Of a stretch of 64,000 bases of DNA, positions 24,939-33,790 are shown piece by piece. Positions within the stretch are counted from its first letter, which is position 1. Each line of letters opens with the position of its first letter. A program made the translations under genes and the position numbers. Location of the stretch: positions 1-64,000 of the forward strand of contig JAQBPB010000112.1 in assembly GCA_028287745.1 (NCBI GenBank). Direction: 5' to 3'. The notes under the pieces were generated by a model, which was not told the origin of the DNA, did not search any database, and saw only the letters and a list, made by a program, of their open reading frames with translations. This DNA comes from Chloroflexota bacterium (lineage in GTDB: Bacteria > Chloroflexota > Chloroflexia > Chloroheliales > Chloroheliaceae).

Positions 24939-26951
24939 TTAAAGAGCGGTTAGCTTTGACGCGGTAAAAATAGACCGGGAAAGGGCCGCCCGTTCGTAAA
25001 ACTGGCCGTTCAGAAAAGCGCACCCTAAAGAACAGTCCCCGGTATTAGGATCGACGTCTACCAGCCGCAATACCACTTTTAAGTCTATTTTTACCAGGTC
25101 AACCTTTATGGTTAGATTATTGGTCTGGCCTTCCTGGTAATTGCCGGGTACCAGGGCCATATTCGCTTTAGAGATAAACAACCTCACGCCGTTTAACGAG
25201 GCGTTTTGCACCGTGCACTTTTGACCCTCCAGTGAACCCGTCAGGTCAGTTACAAAACGGACACTCCGCCGCACTTCCGAGGCATAGCGCAGTGATTTTA
25301 CCCGTCTAACCGCCAGCCAGACCAGCCAGCTATTAAAGATTAGCCAGAAACCGGCCCCATAGGCGACCCATACATCTGAATAATGGCCCATAAGATGCCC
25401 TTCCAGGCGCAGTATGAAAACTACAACCGCTACACCGCTGGCTCCCAGGGCCCAGCGGAAAATGCGGGGTGGCGCAATGCGCTGCCTGAGCTGGCCGGTA
25501 CGTCCCTTTGGGGTAACCAGGAAACGCTGCGGGCCTTTTTTAAATAGCGTGAGAGTAGCTAACAGGTTGGGCGTCAACCGCACCAGTTCAAAAATGGTCC
25601 CGGTTAACGGCTGGTACATGCCCCGGCCAAGAAGAATCATGGCCCATTGTTGAAGAAGGTAATTTAACAGGAAAGCGAACAAAAATTGCAACGGGTCCGC
25701 CAGAATTGGCACAACCCCGGTCACCAGCACAACCGGCGGCATCACCAGGTAAATCAGAGTGCGCCAGGACTCGAACCAGCCGAGCAGGGTCGCCGCGTAA
25801 GCCAGGCGCTGCTGCAAGGTCAGGCCGCTTACAAAGAAGGGGTTTTCCTTACGTAAGACCTGCATCGCGCCGGTACCCCAGCGGTAGCGCTGCAACTGGA
25901 ACTGGGAAGCAGTTGCGGCCGCCAGCCCGCGAGCCAGCACTTCATTATGGCAGACGGTTTTCCAGCCGCGCCGGTGAAAGCGAATAGTTGTATGAATATC
26001 TTCGGTAATGGTTTCGGTAGCCAGGCCGCCAATTTCTTTCAGGGGAGCTAACCGGATAATCGCATTGGTCCCACACCAGAAAGCGGCGTTCCAGCGGTTC
26101 TTGCCCGCCTGGATAACCCGGTAAAACAAAGCCTGTTCGTGATAGTGCTGGTCAAGCCGCGCCTGGGCTTTTCGGGCCCTTTTTGACCCGCCCTGGACGT
26201 GTTCGAAAGACTGCTGGTTGTAAAAATCCTGGGGCGTCTGGACCAGGACCACTTTTGGATCATCAAAATAACCCAGGGTATTGATAAGGAAATTGGGTGA
26301 AGCAACATGGTCGGCATCAAACACCGCAATGAAATCAGCTTCGATATAGTCCAGGGCGTGGTTGATGTTACCTGCCTTGGCATGCGAATGGACCGGACGA
26401 GTGAGATAGCGGGCGCCCAGCGAAAGGGCCAATTCCGCTACTTCAGGCCGGTCACCGTCATCCAGTATCCAGGTTTCGTGGACCGGTTGCAGGGCCAGGG
26501 CGGCGGCAACGGTCGGCAGCAAAACCTCAATTCCTTCATTATAGGTTGGAATCAAAACAGCCACCTTCCGGCCTTCAAGATGATACACTTTCCGGGGGAT
26601 TTTGAGGTGGTTAACGTCCCAAAGTGAAAAGGTAAAGAGTAATAAACTTGTAAATGCCTGGATTTCTACCAGGAGTAGGGGTACTGATACCCACCAGACA
26701 GACAGATTTACGGTATCGAGGGTGCGCCAGATGAGATAGGCCAGGCCGACAATACCGGCCCCTACAGCTACCGCGATGGTTCTAAACCGCAGAGAAGTGC
26801 TTTCTTCAAAAAGACCGGGCACATTCGGGGAATTTTTAGCGGGATTGGTTATAAGGTCTGGTGATGTGGAAACAAAATTTACGGGTGAGTAAGCCGTAGC
26901 AGTAACGGGAAGACCGGGCTTTTCTTCAACAATTCTATCTTTGGTTATCAT
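24939..26951 (-). CDS. Cellulose-synthase-like GT2 with PilZ domain
   Basis: 670 residues. Two N-terminal membrane helices (about 57-75, 87-110), a GT2 catalytic domain with DDG (164-166), FDADH (211-215), TED (316-318) and QRYRW (354-358), then several more helices and a C-terminal PilZ domain (from about 580) with RRSVR and NASLNG, the RxxxR and D/NxSxxG c-di-GMP motifs. It should polymerise and export a beta-linked polysaccharide (cellulose-like) under c-di-GMP control. No bcsB or other subunit is adjacent. The product is inference; family assignment is firm. Confidence 0.9.
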   Translation of the reverse strand: MITKDRIVEEKPGLPVTATAYSPVNFVSTSPDLITNPAKNSPNVPGLFEESTSLRFRTIAVAVGAGIVGLAYLIWRTLDTVNLSVWWVSVPLLLVEIQAFTSLLLFTFSLWDVNHLKIPRKVYHLEGRKVAVLIPTYNEGIEVLLPTVAAALALQPVHETWILDDGDRPEVAELALSLGARYLTRPVHSHAKAGNINHALDYIEADFIAVFDADHVASPNFLINTLGYFDDPKVVLVQTPQDFYNQQSFEHVQGGSKRARKAQARLDQHYHEQALFYRVIQAGKNRWNAAFWCGTNAIIRLAPLKEIGGLATETITEDIHTTIRFHRRGWKTVCHNEVLARGLAAATASQFQLQRYRWGTGAMQVLRKENPFFVSGLTLQQRLAYAATLLGWFESWRTLIYLVMPPVVLVTGVVPILADPLQFLFAFLLNYLLQQWAMILLGRGMYQPLTGTIFELVRLTPNLLATLTLFKKGPQRFLVTPKGRTGQLRQRIAPPRIFRWALGASGVAVVVFILRLEGHLMGHYSDVWVAYGAGFWLIFNSWLVWLAVRRVKSLRYASEVRRSVRFVTDLTGSLEGQKCTVQNASLNGVRLFISKANMALVPGNYQEGQTNNLTIKVDLVKIDLKVVLRLVDVDPNTGDCSLGCAFLNGQFYERAALSRSIFTASKLTAL

Positions 26952-27035
26952 ACTATACCTTGTAAATATTTAAAAAGTGGGAATGTACCTTACTTAAAGA
27001 GTAACAAGGAATAGTTAAGCTATAGCCAAGTGAAT

Positions 27036-27091
27036 ATTACAATAAATTGGAGATTTTATTACAATAATATTAAGCTTGAGGCGATTGTAAT
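27036..27091 (-). promoter_or_regulatory. Three ATTACAAT elements upstream of PilZ glycosyltransferase
   Basis: ATTACAATAA at 27036-27045 and 27058-27067 are direct copies 22 bases apart. ATTGTAAT at 27084-27091 is the same 8-mer inverted, centre 26 bases further. They lie 85-140 bases before the ATG at 26951. The 22-base spacing puts two copies on one helix face, as expected for bound regulator dimers. Confidence 0.5.
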
Positions 27092-27221
27092 ACCAACCGG
27101 ATAGGCAGGAAAGCTAAATATTTTCAAGCTAATGAAATTTTTACGATTTATAGTAATAGCAGGAAAGGTTGAGGCTAAACATCACGACCTTCAGGGTTTT
27201 AGCAATTGAACCTACACCGCC

Positions 27222-27263
27222 AAACAAAAAGGACAAGTTGGCAAAAACCTGTCCTTTTTGTTT
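27222..27263 (-). terminator. Intrinsic terminator after zincin gene
   Basis: AAACAAAAAGGACA (27222-27235) pairs with TGTCCTTTTTGTTT (27250-27263). Both strands carry T-runs. Confidence 0.8.
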
Positions 27264-27316
27264 TATAGGCGCTCAGAAGCAATAATTTTGCCAGTCGATG
27301 AATGGAACCCTGGCTA

Positions 27317-27332
27317 TAATGCTATAGCATTA
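27317..27332. promoter_or_regulatory. Perfect 16-bp palindrome
   Basis: TAATGCTATAGCATTA is fully self-complementary. A plus-strand TATAAT (27315-27320) overlaps it. No gene follows on that strand before the terminator region, so its role is unclear. Confidence 0.35.
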
Positions 27333-27378
27333 AGGGGCAACCAAGTAGCCTGGCCGGTTAAGGCAGGCTTAGCCTTGA

Positions 27379-28746
27379 TTAAGGTTTCCCGACAACTGCG
27401 TTGGAACGCTTGCGAGTAACGATTGTTTGCCGCTCCAGCTCAGAAGTCATCGGGCCACCAAAAGCTTTGTACATCCGGATGATTTCGTCCGGATAAGTTT
27501 TACCGTGAATTGTGCCGGTAAAGACTTCGGCTATAAACTCGCGCGGGTTGGTGGCATAGCCGCTGACTTTATTGGCCAGGTCCCCACCACCGTTAGCGAA
27601 GCTGGTTGAGCTTAGCTCGTGGAACTTGCCGGGAGCCAGGGCATAGTGAATGGCATGGCCCAACTCGTGGACCACCGTCCCAACACCGCTGGTATCTACC
27701 TGGGCCGAAGTGAATTTGAGTTCTTCTTTGCCGGTATCGGGATTAATTCTGGTTCCTTCCTGGGGATTGTTAAGGCCCATAGAACCCAGGTGCATAAAGT
27801 TCGGGGCAACATACTGGGCCGCCGAGGTGGTATCGTTTTCTACAATCGAGCAGTCGGCTGAAATGGACAGGTTACGGCTAAATTTAGGAATCTGAACTTT
27901 TAGGGGTGGTACGGCGAAACCCTGGGCCGTCACCCGCTTGACAGCGGTACTCAACAAGCCTAGCCGGGCCTGGTAGTTCACATCGCTTGGATTATAGGTA
28001 ACGTTCATCGAGACACCGCCAACATCCATATCGGCGGTTACGGGGACATCGGTGGCGGCTTTTGGTTTTAAAAAGTTAGCGAGTTCGGGATACTTGGTTT
28101 CACCGGTCAGACTGTTGAGATTCTTATCCTGTTTCAGGGCCTTTTTAAGTTTCTTATTAAAGAAAAAGCCCTTTTTGGCGGGCATTTTGATACCACCCCT
28201 GGAATATTTGTCCAGGAACATTGTCTGGACGGTGCGCTGCTCAAATTTGTTCATGAGCCGGATTGCTTCGGGAGTAAGCTGCCCATCGGCATCTCTTGGC
28301 AGAGAAAGAGCGTAGGCTTTGGATGTAACGGCCAGCTTTTTAGGATCGAAGTCGCCTTTGGGCCGGTTATCTCCACGGGCAGCGTAAGCCGCCAGGTCAG
28401 GCTGCAAGGTGTTGTAGGCACCCAACTTGTCATCGGCTTCGTCCCGCTGGATTACATTCGAGGCGGCCAGAGTGCGGGCTACATGGTTACAGCCATTACC
28501 GCAGACATGGGCATCCGTCGTGGAGCGCTGCACCTGCCGGGAAAGCAGCCGCTGAACCGTCTGGTTACCCAGAGTGCGTTGCAATTGTAAAATATTCCCT
28601 TTATTAACAGCCGGGGCATTTCCTTTTTTATCCGCCTGAAGCGTAATCTGGCTACCGAAATGAGATGCCCTGGCCGGGGCTTCTTCAAGGTCGGCGGTCT
28701 GGCGGGAAATAGTGGCCTCGACACGGGTCTGCTTGTATTTTGGCAT
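27379..28746 (-). CDS. Zincin metallopeptidase with eCIS-associated N-terminal motif
   Basis: 455 residues from ATG 28746 (AGAAG upstream; TTG 28779 is an alternative). The N-terminus is disordered and basic, then LQLQRTLGNQTVQRLL (53-68), a motif that precedes many proteins of extracellular contractile injection systems (DUF4157/eCIS-core neighbours), followed by VQR/IQRDE repeats and VCGNGCNH. The C-terminal domain has HELGH (360-364) inside VVHELGHAIHYAL and NPREFIAEVF (400-409), where Glu403 or Glu407 can be the third zinc ligand, a gluzincin layout akin to lethal-factor-type peptidases. No signal peptide, no membrane helix. I infer a toxin-like or cargo protease; no injection-system genes are in the window. 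Confidence 0.7.
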   Translation of the reverse strand: MPKYKQTRVEATISRQTADLEEAPARASHFGSQITLQADKKGNAPAVNKGNILQLQRTLGNQTVQRLLSRQVQRSTTDAHVCGNGCNHVARTLAASNVIQRDEADDKLGAYNTLQPDLAAYAARGDNRPKGDFDPKKLAVTSKAYALSLPRDADGQLTPEAIRLMNKFEQRTVQTMFLDKYSRGGIKMPAKKGFFFNKKLKKALKQDKNLNSLTGETKYPELANFLKPKAATDVPVTADMDVGGVSMNVTYNPSDVNYQARLGLLSTAVKRVTAQGFAVPPLKVQIPKFSRNLSISADCSIVENDTTSAAQYVAPNFMHLGSMGLNNPQEGTRINPDTGKEELKFTSAQVDTSGVGTVVHELGHAIHYALAPGKFHELSSTSFANGGGDLANKVSGYATNPREFIAEVFTGTIHGKTYPDEIIRMYKAFGGPMTSELERQTIVTRKRSNAVVGKP

Positions 28747-28885
28747 TGGGCTTCTCGCTCTCGTAATTGTTTTAGACAAAATCTATTATTAGATTCAATT
28801 AAAATATATATATGTATAGTTACATAGAAGTTACATGAATGCAATCAATAAGATACAAGAAATGGGAAAGATACAAGAAATGGGA

Positions 28886-30637
28886 CTAATTTTCTTCCAA
28901 TTCCTGGCTCAATAGCTCGCGGCGGTACATACTGGCATAGAGGCCGTTATGGTTGAGGAGGGTTTGATGGTTGCCCCGTTCGGTTATCCGGCCGTTTTCC
29001 AGGACCAGGATCTGGTCCAAATCTTTAATAGTGCTGATACGCTGGCTGATAATAAGGGTGGTACGGCCCTGCATGGCCTGGCGCAAATTTCCGACAATCT
29101 CGGCCTGCGTCTGGGTATCGATACTGGAAAGCGCGTCATCAAGGATAAGAATCTGGGGGTCGCGCATAATAGCGCGGGCAATAGAGGTACGCTGTTTCTG
29201 GCCGCCGGAAAGGGTTACGCCGCGTTCCCCGATAACCGCTGCCAGGCCGCCCGGTATTTGCGCCAGGTCCTGGGAAAGGCGGGCGGTTTGGGCCGCGTGA
29301 GCAATATCTTCGGCGGTGTAGTCCAAGTCCGTCAAGCCAAAGGCAATATTATCGGCCAGTGACATAGAGAAAAGGAAAGTATCCTGGGGAACGTAACCCA
29401 ACCCACGGCGCAATTCGACCAGAGGCATCTGGCGCACATCCACGCCGTCAACCAGCACCTGGCCTTCATCGGCGTCCCGCACCCGCGAAAGCAGGTTAAC
29501 CAGGGTAGTCTTACCGGCCCCGGTGGGACCGACAATCGCGCAGGAAGTACCGCCCGGCACCACGAAGCTAATATCGCGCAAAATCCAGGTCTGGTCGTAT
29601 TTAAGGCCAACGTCAGCATATTCGATGGTGCCGTTAAAGGCTGCGGGCATAACCGGCTGCTCGATTGAGGCAATCGCCGGGGCGGCGTTAAACACTTCGC
29701 TTATGCGCTTCATAGAGGCCATGCCCTGCTGGAAAAGGTTAACGACCCAGCCCAGGGCGATCATCGGCCAGGAAAGCAAACCGATATAGGTCATAAATTG
29801 GACCAACTGGCCCAGGGAAAGCTTATTTTCGACAACCAGGGTACCGCCCAACCATAAGATTAAAGCGGAAGCCAGTCCCATGACCAGGAACATGAGCGGC
29901 CACAACATGCCGCTTAACTGGATATAGGCCAGGTTGTTCCGGATATACTGGCGGTTCTGTTCGGCAAACTTTTTAATTTCAAGCTCTTCCTGGGCGTAGG
30001 CTTTGACAACCCGGATACCGGAAAAGTTTTCCTGGGCATGGGTGGAAAGGTCGGCGTACTTGGCCTGGACCTTTTCGTAACGCCGCTGCATGGCATGGCC
30101 GGTCAGGAAAAAGGCCAGGCTAGCCAGCGGCAGCACGACCAGGGCAATCGCGGCCAACCCGGCATTCAGGTTGAACATTAAAATCATTGCCAGGGTGAAA
30201 GTGAATACTGTTTGAAAGAAGTTGCCAACGCCCATACCCAGAAACATCCGGACCTGGTTCAAATCGTTGGTCGCCCGGCTCATCAGGTCGCCGGTATGGA
30301 TACCCTGGAAGTAAGCCTGGTCCTGGGTCTGGATGTGGCGGAAAAGGTCGCTGCGCAGGTCGCGTTCGATATGCCGGGAGGCGGTCTGGGTCAGGAACCG
30401 GTAGCCGAAGCGGAAAAGACCTTCCAGGACAGCCAGGCCGACCATGCCCAGGGCGAACCATAAAATTGCGTCGTGATTGGCGGTGGGGTTGGTCAGATTA
30501 TCAATGGCGCTGCCTAAGAGGACCGGCTGCAGCAAAGCCAGGCCCCCGGCTATAAATACCATTATTATGCCGGTTAAAATTTGCCATTTGTAGCCCAGGC
30601 CGTAGCGCCAGAGCAAAGCCGCGGGAGTGTTGGTCAT
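28886..30637 (-). CDS. ABC exporter, fused permease-ATPase
   Basis: 583 residues from ATG 30637 (a GTG at 30649 adds four residues). Six membrane helices in the N-terminal half, then an ATPase domain with Walker A GPTGAGKTTL, signature LSGGQKQR, Walker B ILILDDAL and the H-loop near QRISTIKDLD. This is the homodimeric or heterodimeric type IV exporter plan (MsbA/LmrA-like), exporting drugs, lipids or peptides. It lies just upstream of the zincin gene on the same strand (spacing 139 bases), so export of that product is possible but unproven. Confidence 0.93.
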   Translation of the reverse strand: MTNTPAALLWRYGLGYKWQILTGIIMVFIAGGLALLQPVLLGSAIDNLTNPTANHDAILWFALGMVGLAVLEGLFRFGYRFLTQTASRHIERDLRSDLFRHIQTQDQAYFQGIHTGDLMSRATNDLNQVRMFLGMGVGNFFQTVFTFTLAMILMFNLNAGLAAIALVVLPLASLAFFLTGHAMQRRYEKVQAKYADLSTHAQENFSGIRVVKAYAQEELEIKKFAEQNRQYIRNNLAYIQLSGMLWPLMFLVMGLASALILWLGGTLVVENKLSLGQLVQFMTYIGLLSWPMIALGWVVNLFQQGMASMKRISEVFNAAPAIASIEQPVMPAAFNGTIEYADVGLKYDQTWILRDISFVVPGGTSCAIVGPTGAGKTTLVNLLSRVRDADEGQVLVDGVDVRQMPLVELRRGLGYVPQDTFLFSMSLADNIAFGLTDLDYTAEDIAHAAQTARLSQDLAQIPGGLAAVIGERGVTLSGGQKQRTSIARAIMRDPQILILDDALSSIDTQTQAEIVGNLRQAMQGRTTLIISQRISTIKDLDQILVLENGRITERGNHQTLLNHNGLYASMYRRELLSQELEEN

Positions 30638-30691
30638 TCTCTTTATCACCCGGTAGAAAATATCTAATTTTTACTAAGCTTAGCCGAGTGT

Positions 30692-30700
30692 ATTATATCA
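30692..30700 (-). promoter_or_regulatory. Extended -10 element for ABC exporter
   Basis: Minus-strand TGA-TATAAT, hexamer 30697-30692; a weak TTCCAA lies 16 bases upstream. The leader is about 50 bases. Confidence 0.5.
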
Positions 30701-30713
30701 CGGTGGGGCAAAA

Positions 30714-30743
30714 TTGGAACTTTTAAGCCGCCTGTGTCATAAT
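30714..30743 (+). promoter_or_regulatory. Promoter for metY
   Basis: TTGGAA (30714-30719), 18 bases, CATAAT (30738-30743) with extended TGT. Confidence 0.55.
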
Positions 30744-30846
30744 AGTTAAGTTAATTTAACAGGTAGAAAATTCAAAAGCTAAAATAATTATAGACCAGAC
30801 GCAAATTGTCCTTACAGTTTGTCAGACTCCAGACGAGGTTATTACA

Positions 30847-32133
30847 ATGGCGGAAGACCGAAAATTTGGTTTCAACACGAGAGCTTTACACGCCGGACAG
30901 CGGCCCGACCCGGCCACCGGGGCCCGCGCTATGCCGATTTACCAGACTACTTCTTTTGTATTCGACGACCCGGAACACGCGGCCAATCTGTTTGCCTTGC
31001 AGCGTTTTGGCAACATCTACACCCGCATCATGAACCCGACTACCGCGGCCTTCGAGGAGCGCGTGGCTTCGTTGGAAGGCGGCGTGGGCGCCCTGGCGGT
31101 ATCCAGTGGGCAGTCGGCCCAGTTCATCACCCTGTTTACCCTGCTCAACCAGGGAGATGAAATTGTCGCCAGCAATACGCTCTACGGTGGGACGTATACC
31201 CAGCTTGATATCAGTTTCCGGAAGATGGGAATTAACACAACCTTTGTGGACAGCCGCGACCTGGACAATTTCCGCAAAGCGATTACTCCCAAGACGCGGG
31301 CCCTTTACGCCGAAACCATCGGCAACCCGAAAATTGACGTATTAAATATCGAAGCGGTGGCAAAAATTGCTCATGAAGCCGGGGTACCCCTGGTGGTAGA
31401 CAATACTTTTGCCTCGCCTTACCTGTGCCGCCCGATTGAATGGGGCGCCGACCTGGTAGTCCATTCGGCGACCAAGTTTATGGGCGGGCACGGTACCAGC
31501 ATCGGCGGCATTATCGTGGACAGCGGCAAATTTCCCTGGGACAACGGCAAGTTCCCCGGCATGACCGAACCCAGCAAGGGTTATCACGGCATTCGCTTTT
31601 ACGAAACCTTTGGCGATTTCGGCTTTATTATGAAAGCTCGCGTGGAAAGCTTGCGCGATATGGGCCCGTCTTTGAGTCCTTTCAACTCGTTTATGTTCCT
31701 GCAAGGTCTGGAAACCCTGGGCCTGCGCATGGACCGGCACGTAGCGAACGCCCTGCAGGTAGCCGAATTCCTGAACGAACATCCCCAGGTAGCCTGGGTA
31801 AATTACCCGTCACTGCCGGACAGCCCCTATTATGACCTGGCAAAGAAGTACCTGCCTAAAGGGGCCGGGGCTATCTTTACCTTCGGTATCAAAGGTGGGT
31901 TAGCCGCCGGGCAGAAGTTCATCGAGAATGTCCAGCTTTTCAGCCACGTGGCGAACGTGGGTGATGCTAAATCGCTGGTTATTCACCCGGCCAGCACCAC
32001 CCACGCGCAGCTTAGCGAAGAAGAGCAGATTGCCGGTGGGGTTGGTCCCGACATGATCCGGTTGTCGATTGGCCTGGAAGATATTGATGATATTCTCTGG
32101 GACCTGCAACAGGGTTTGAAAGCTTCGGCTTAA
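30847..32133 (+). CDS. metY: O-acetylhomoserine sulfhydrylase (aminocarboxypropyltransferase)
   Basis: 428 residues, PLP-dependent Cys/Met metabolism fold. The Schiff-base lysine is Lys210 in HSATKFMGGHGT. The N-terminal FNTRALHAGQRPDP and the block GIRFYETFGDFGF, together with the length of about 430, separate MetY-type enzymes from shorter cystathionine synthases. It makes homocysteine from O-acetylhomoserine and sulfide. Alternative: methionine gamma-lyase, less likely from the long insert after the active site (GKFPGMTEPS). It stands alone with promoter and terminator. Confidence 0.92.
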   Translation: MAEDRKFGFNTRALHAGQRPDPATGARAMPIYQTTSFVFDDPEHAANLFALQRFGNIYTRIMNPTTAAFEERVASLEGGVGALAVSSGQSAQFITLFTLLNQGDEIVASNTLYGGTYTQLDISFRKMGINTTFVDSRDLDNFRKAITPKTRALYAETIGNPKIDVLNIEAVAKIAHEAGVPLVVDNTFASPYLCRPIEWGADLVVHSATKFMGGHGTSIGGIIVDSGKFPWDNGKFPGMTEPSKGYHGIRFYETFGDFGFIMKARVESLRDMGPSLSPFNSFMFLQGLETLGLRMDRHVANALQVAEFLNEHPQVAWVNYPSLPDSPYYDLAKKYLPKGAGAIFTFGIKGGLAAGQKFIENVQLFSHVANVGDAKSLVIHPASTTHAQLSEEEQIAGGVGPDMIRLSIGLEDIDDILWDLQQGLKASA

Positions 32134-32146
32134 TCCACAGAGTAAT

Positions 32147-32184
32147 AAAACGGGCTTCTCTTTATTTAAGGGGAAGCCCGTTTT
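32147..32184 (+). terminator. Intrinsic terminator of metY
   Basis: AAAACGGGCTTC (32147-32158) pairs with GAAGCCCGTTTT (32173-32184), then AATTA. It works in both directions. Confidence 0.85.
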
Positions 32185-32331
32185 AATTACCGCTTTTTGA
32201 ACAGAAGCCAAATAGGGCGCTCCCTGGAAAAGTCACGGAGCCCTAAACCACAGCCTGGGAAGGCACCCGGGCATGTTGGGAGCAAGGCAAAATACTTTCC
32301 AGTCCGGAATTTACCTGACAGGGACTACCGG

Positions 32332-32673
32332 TTAGCGCGGCGGGAGCGGCTTATCGGAAGGGCCCGGCGGTTCGGGTAGATTCGGGTCCGGTTCCGCGTC
32401 CGGCTTGTCCCGCTGTGAGGCGGAAAAGACATCCCGGTAAGTGGAAACCCGGTCGGTGGTCTGTTTAACCGAGAGGAAGAGGATCGCCCCGGCTACAAAC
32501 AGCGCGAAAGTGCCAATTTGAAAGGCCGCAACAGGAAGGCCGGTTGCCTGGCTTAACTGGCTGTTAAAGAAGATACCGGCGGCACCGATGATAAGTAAAA
32601 GATAGGAGAGCGGCCTGCGCCACTCTCCTTTATTTTGCGGCTCGCCTGGCGGTGGGTTGTGGGGGTCTTGCAT
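32332..32673 (-). CDS. Small two-helix membrane protein
   Basis: 113 residues: Pro-rich N-terminus, two membrane helices (about 22-38 and 49-68), then an acidic, Pro-rich C-terminal tail. No family recognised. It starts three bases after the stop of the dehydrogenase gene and so belongs to the same transcript. Confidence 0.65.
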   Translation of the reverse strand: MQDPHNPPPGEPQNKGEWRRPLSYLLLIIGAAGIFFNSQLSQATGLPVAAFQIGTFALFVAGAILFLSVKQTTDRVSTYRDVFSASQRDKPDAEPDPNLPEPPGPSDKPLPPR

Positions 32674-32676
32674 AAA

Positions 32677-33603
32677 TTAGTGATCCTTGTTGGTGAGCTC
32701 CCCGGTAGCAATGATAACTCCGGCTGCTTCCTGGTAAATCCGGGCGATAGCGGTATAGTCCTCGCGGTTATAGCCCATCCCCTTGAGGGTAGCGTAAAGC
32801 TGCTGGGAAAGAGCCGTACTCATCATCGGCACGCCCAGGTCGCGGGCAGCCGAGAGAGCGGCGTTAAGGTCTTTATTCAGTAGTTCGGAAGCAAACCCGG
32901 CGCTGAAATCATTTTTTAAAAGGTTCTGGGGAATCCATTTGTCCATAAGGTAGCTGCCGCTGGTAGCGCTCATTAAAACCTCACGCAAGGTTTCGGCTTT
33001 AGCCCCGGCTTTTACCCCGAAGGTGAAGGCTTCCACCAGGCCAATCGCGCTGACCCCGATGATTATCTGGTTGACGAGCTTGACGACCTCACCCATGCCG
33101 GTTTCCCCGACCAGTACCGGGCTACCAAAAGCTTCCAGGACCAGCTTCACCTGTTCAAAGGTCCCTGCATCGCCCCCGGCCATAATCGTCAGGGTGCCAC
33201 TCTGGGCGCGCCAGGGTCCGCCGGAAACAGGCGCGTCAATCATTTTGACGCCTTTTTCGGCCAACCGGGCGGCAATGCTGCGAGTCGCTACCGGCGAAAT
33301 GGTGCTCATATCAATCAGGACCAGGCCCGGTCTGGCACTTTCCAGGATACCGCCAGGGCCGAAGCAGGTTTCTTCTACCTGGGGGGCGTCCGGTACCATA
33401 GTTACAATAACCTCGACCAGGGAAGCCATTTCCGCCGCCGAAGCGACCTCTTTAGCACCCAAAGCCACCAGTTCTTCGATAGGCTGGCGGTTGCGGTGAG
33501 CGGTGACATAGGTTTCGAAACCCTTTTTAAGCAGGTTTTCAGCCATTGGACGGCCCATAGCTCCTGCCCCGATTAAACCGACCCGCTTGATGGACTCACT
33601 CAT
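32677..33603 (-). CDS. 3-Hydroxyisobutyrate-dehydrogenase family oxidoreductase
   Basis: 308 residues. GLIGAGAMGRPMAENLL (about 9-25) is the NAD(P) loop, DAPVSGGP (123-130) the substrate loop and Lys175 in VKLVNQ the catalytic lysine. The family includes 3-hydroxyisobutyrate dehydrogenase, tartronate semialdehyde reductase and 6-phosphogluconate-like enzymes; the substrate cannot be fixed. A dehydrogenase acting on 3-hydroxyisobutyrate would fit with a methylmalonyl-CoA mutase elsewhere in valine or propionate metabolism, though the genes are 20 kb apart. Confidence 0.88.
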   Translation of the reverse strand: MSESIKRVGLIGAGAMGRPMAENLLKKGFETYVTAHRNRQPIEELVALGAKEVASAAEMASLVEVIVTMVPDAPQVEETCFGPGGILESARPGLVLIDMSTISPVATRSIAARLAEKGVKMIDAPVSGGPWRAQSGTLTIMAGGDAGTFEQVKLVLEAFGSPVLVGETGMGEVVKLVNQIIIGVSAIGLVEAFTFGVKAGAKAETLREVLMSATSGSYLMDKWIPQNLLKNDFSAGFASELLNKDLNAALSAARDLGVPMMSTALSQQLYATLKGMGYNREDYTAIARIYQEAAGVIIATGELTNKDH

Positions 33604-33790
33604 TTATTTCTCCTTGGAGTATTTTCATCAAATTATGGACACTTCAGTTATTTTATAATCGGACGCTGTCTTCGATGCCTGCCCACTCCTGGCTCTTAAA
33701 GAAGTTGGAGAAACTACTTCCCGGGGCGAGGAAAAATAGAAGCGGTCAAAAAACCGTTTAAGCAGCCCTGACCAGAAGTGCCTGTAAAAG

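Larger units (their letters stand above)
26952..27378. other. Spacer with triple repeat, terminator and palindrome
   Basis: 427-base AT-rich spacer. It holds the ATTACAAT repeats (27036-27091), a hairpin terminator (27222-27263) and a 16-base palindrome (27317-27332). No small coding frame is convincing. Confidence 0.6.

Noticed and set aside
33730..33770. Terminator after the zincin-coupled gene
   Set aside because: Only a short imperfect stem (about seven pairs with a mismatch); mentioned but not listed as a feature.
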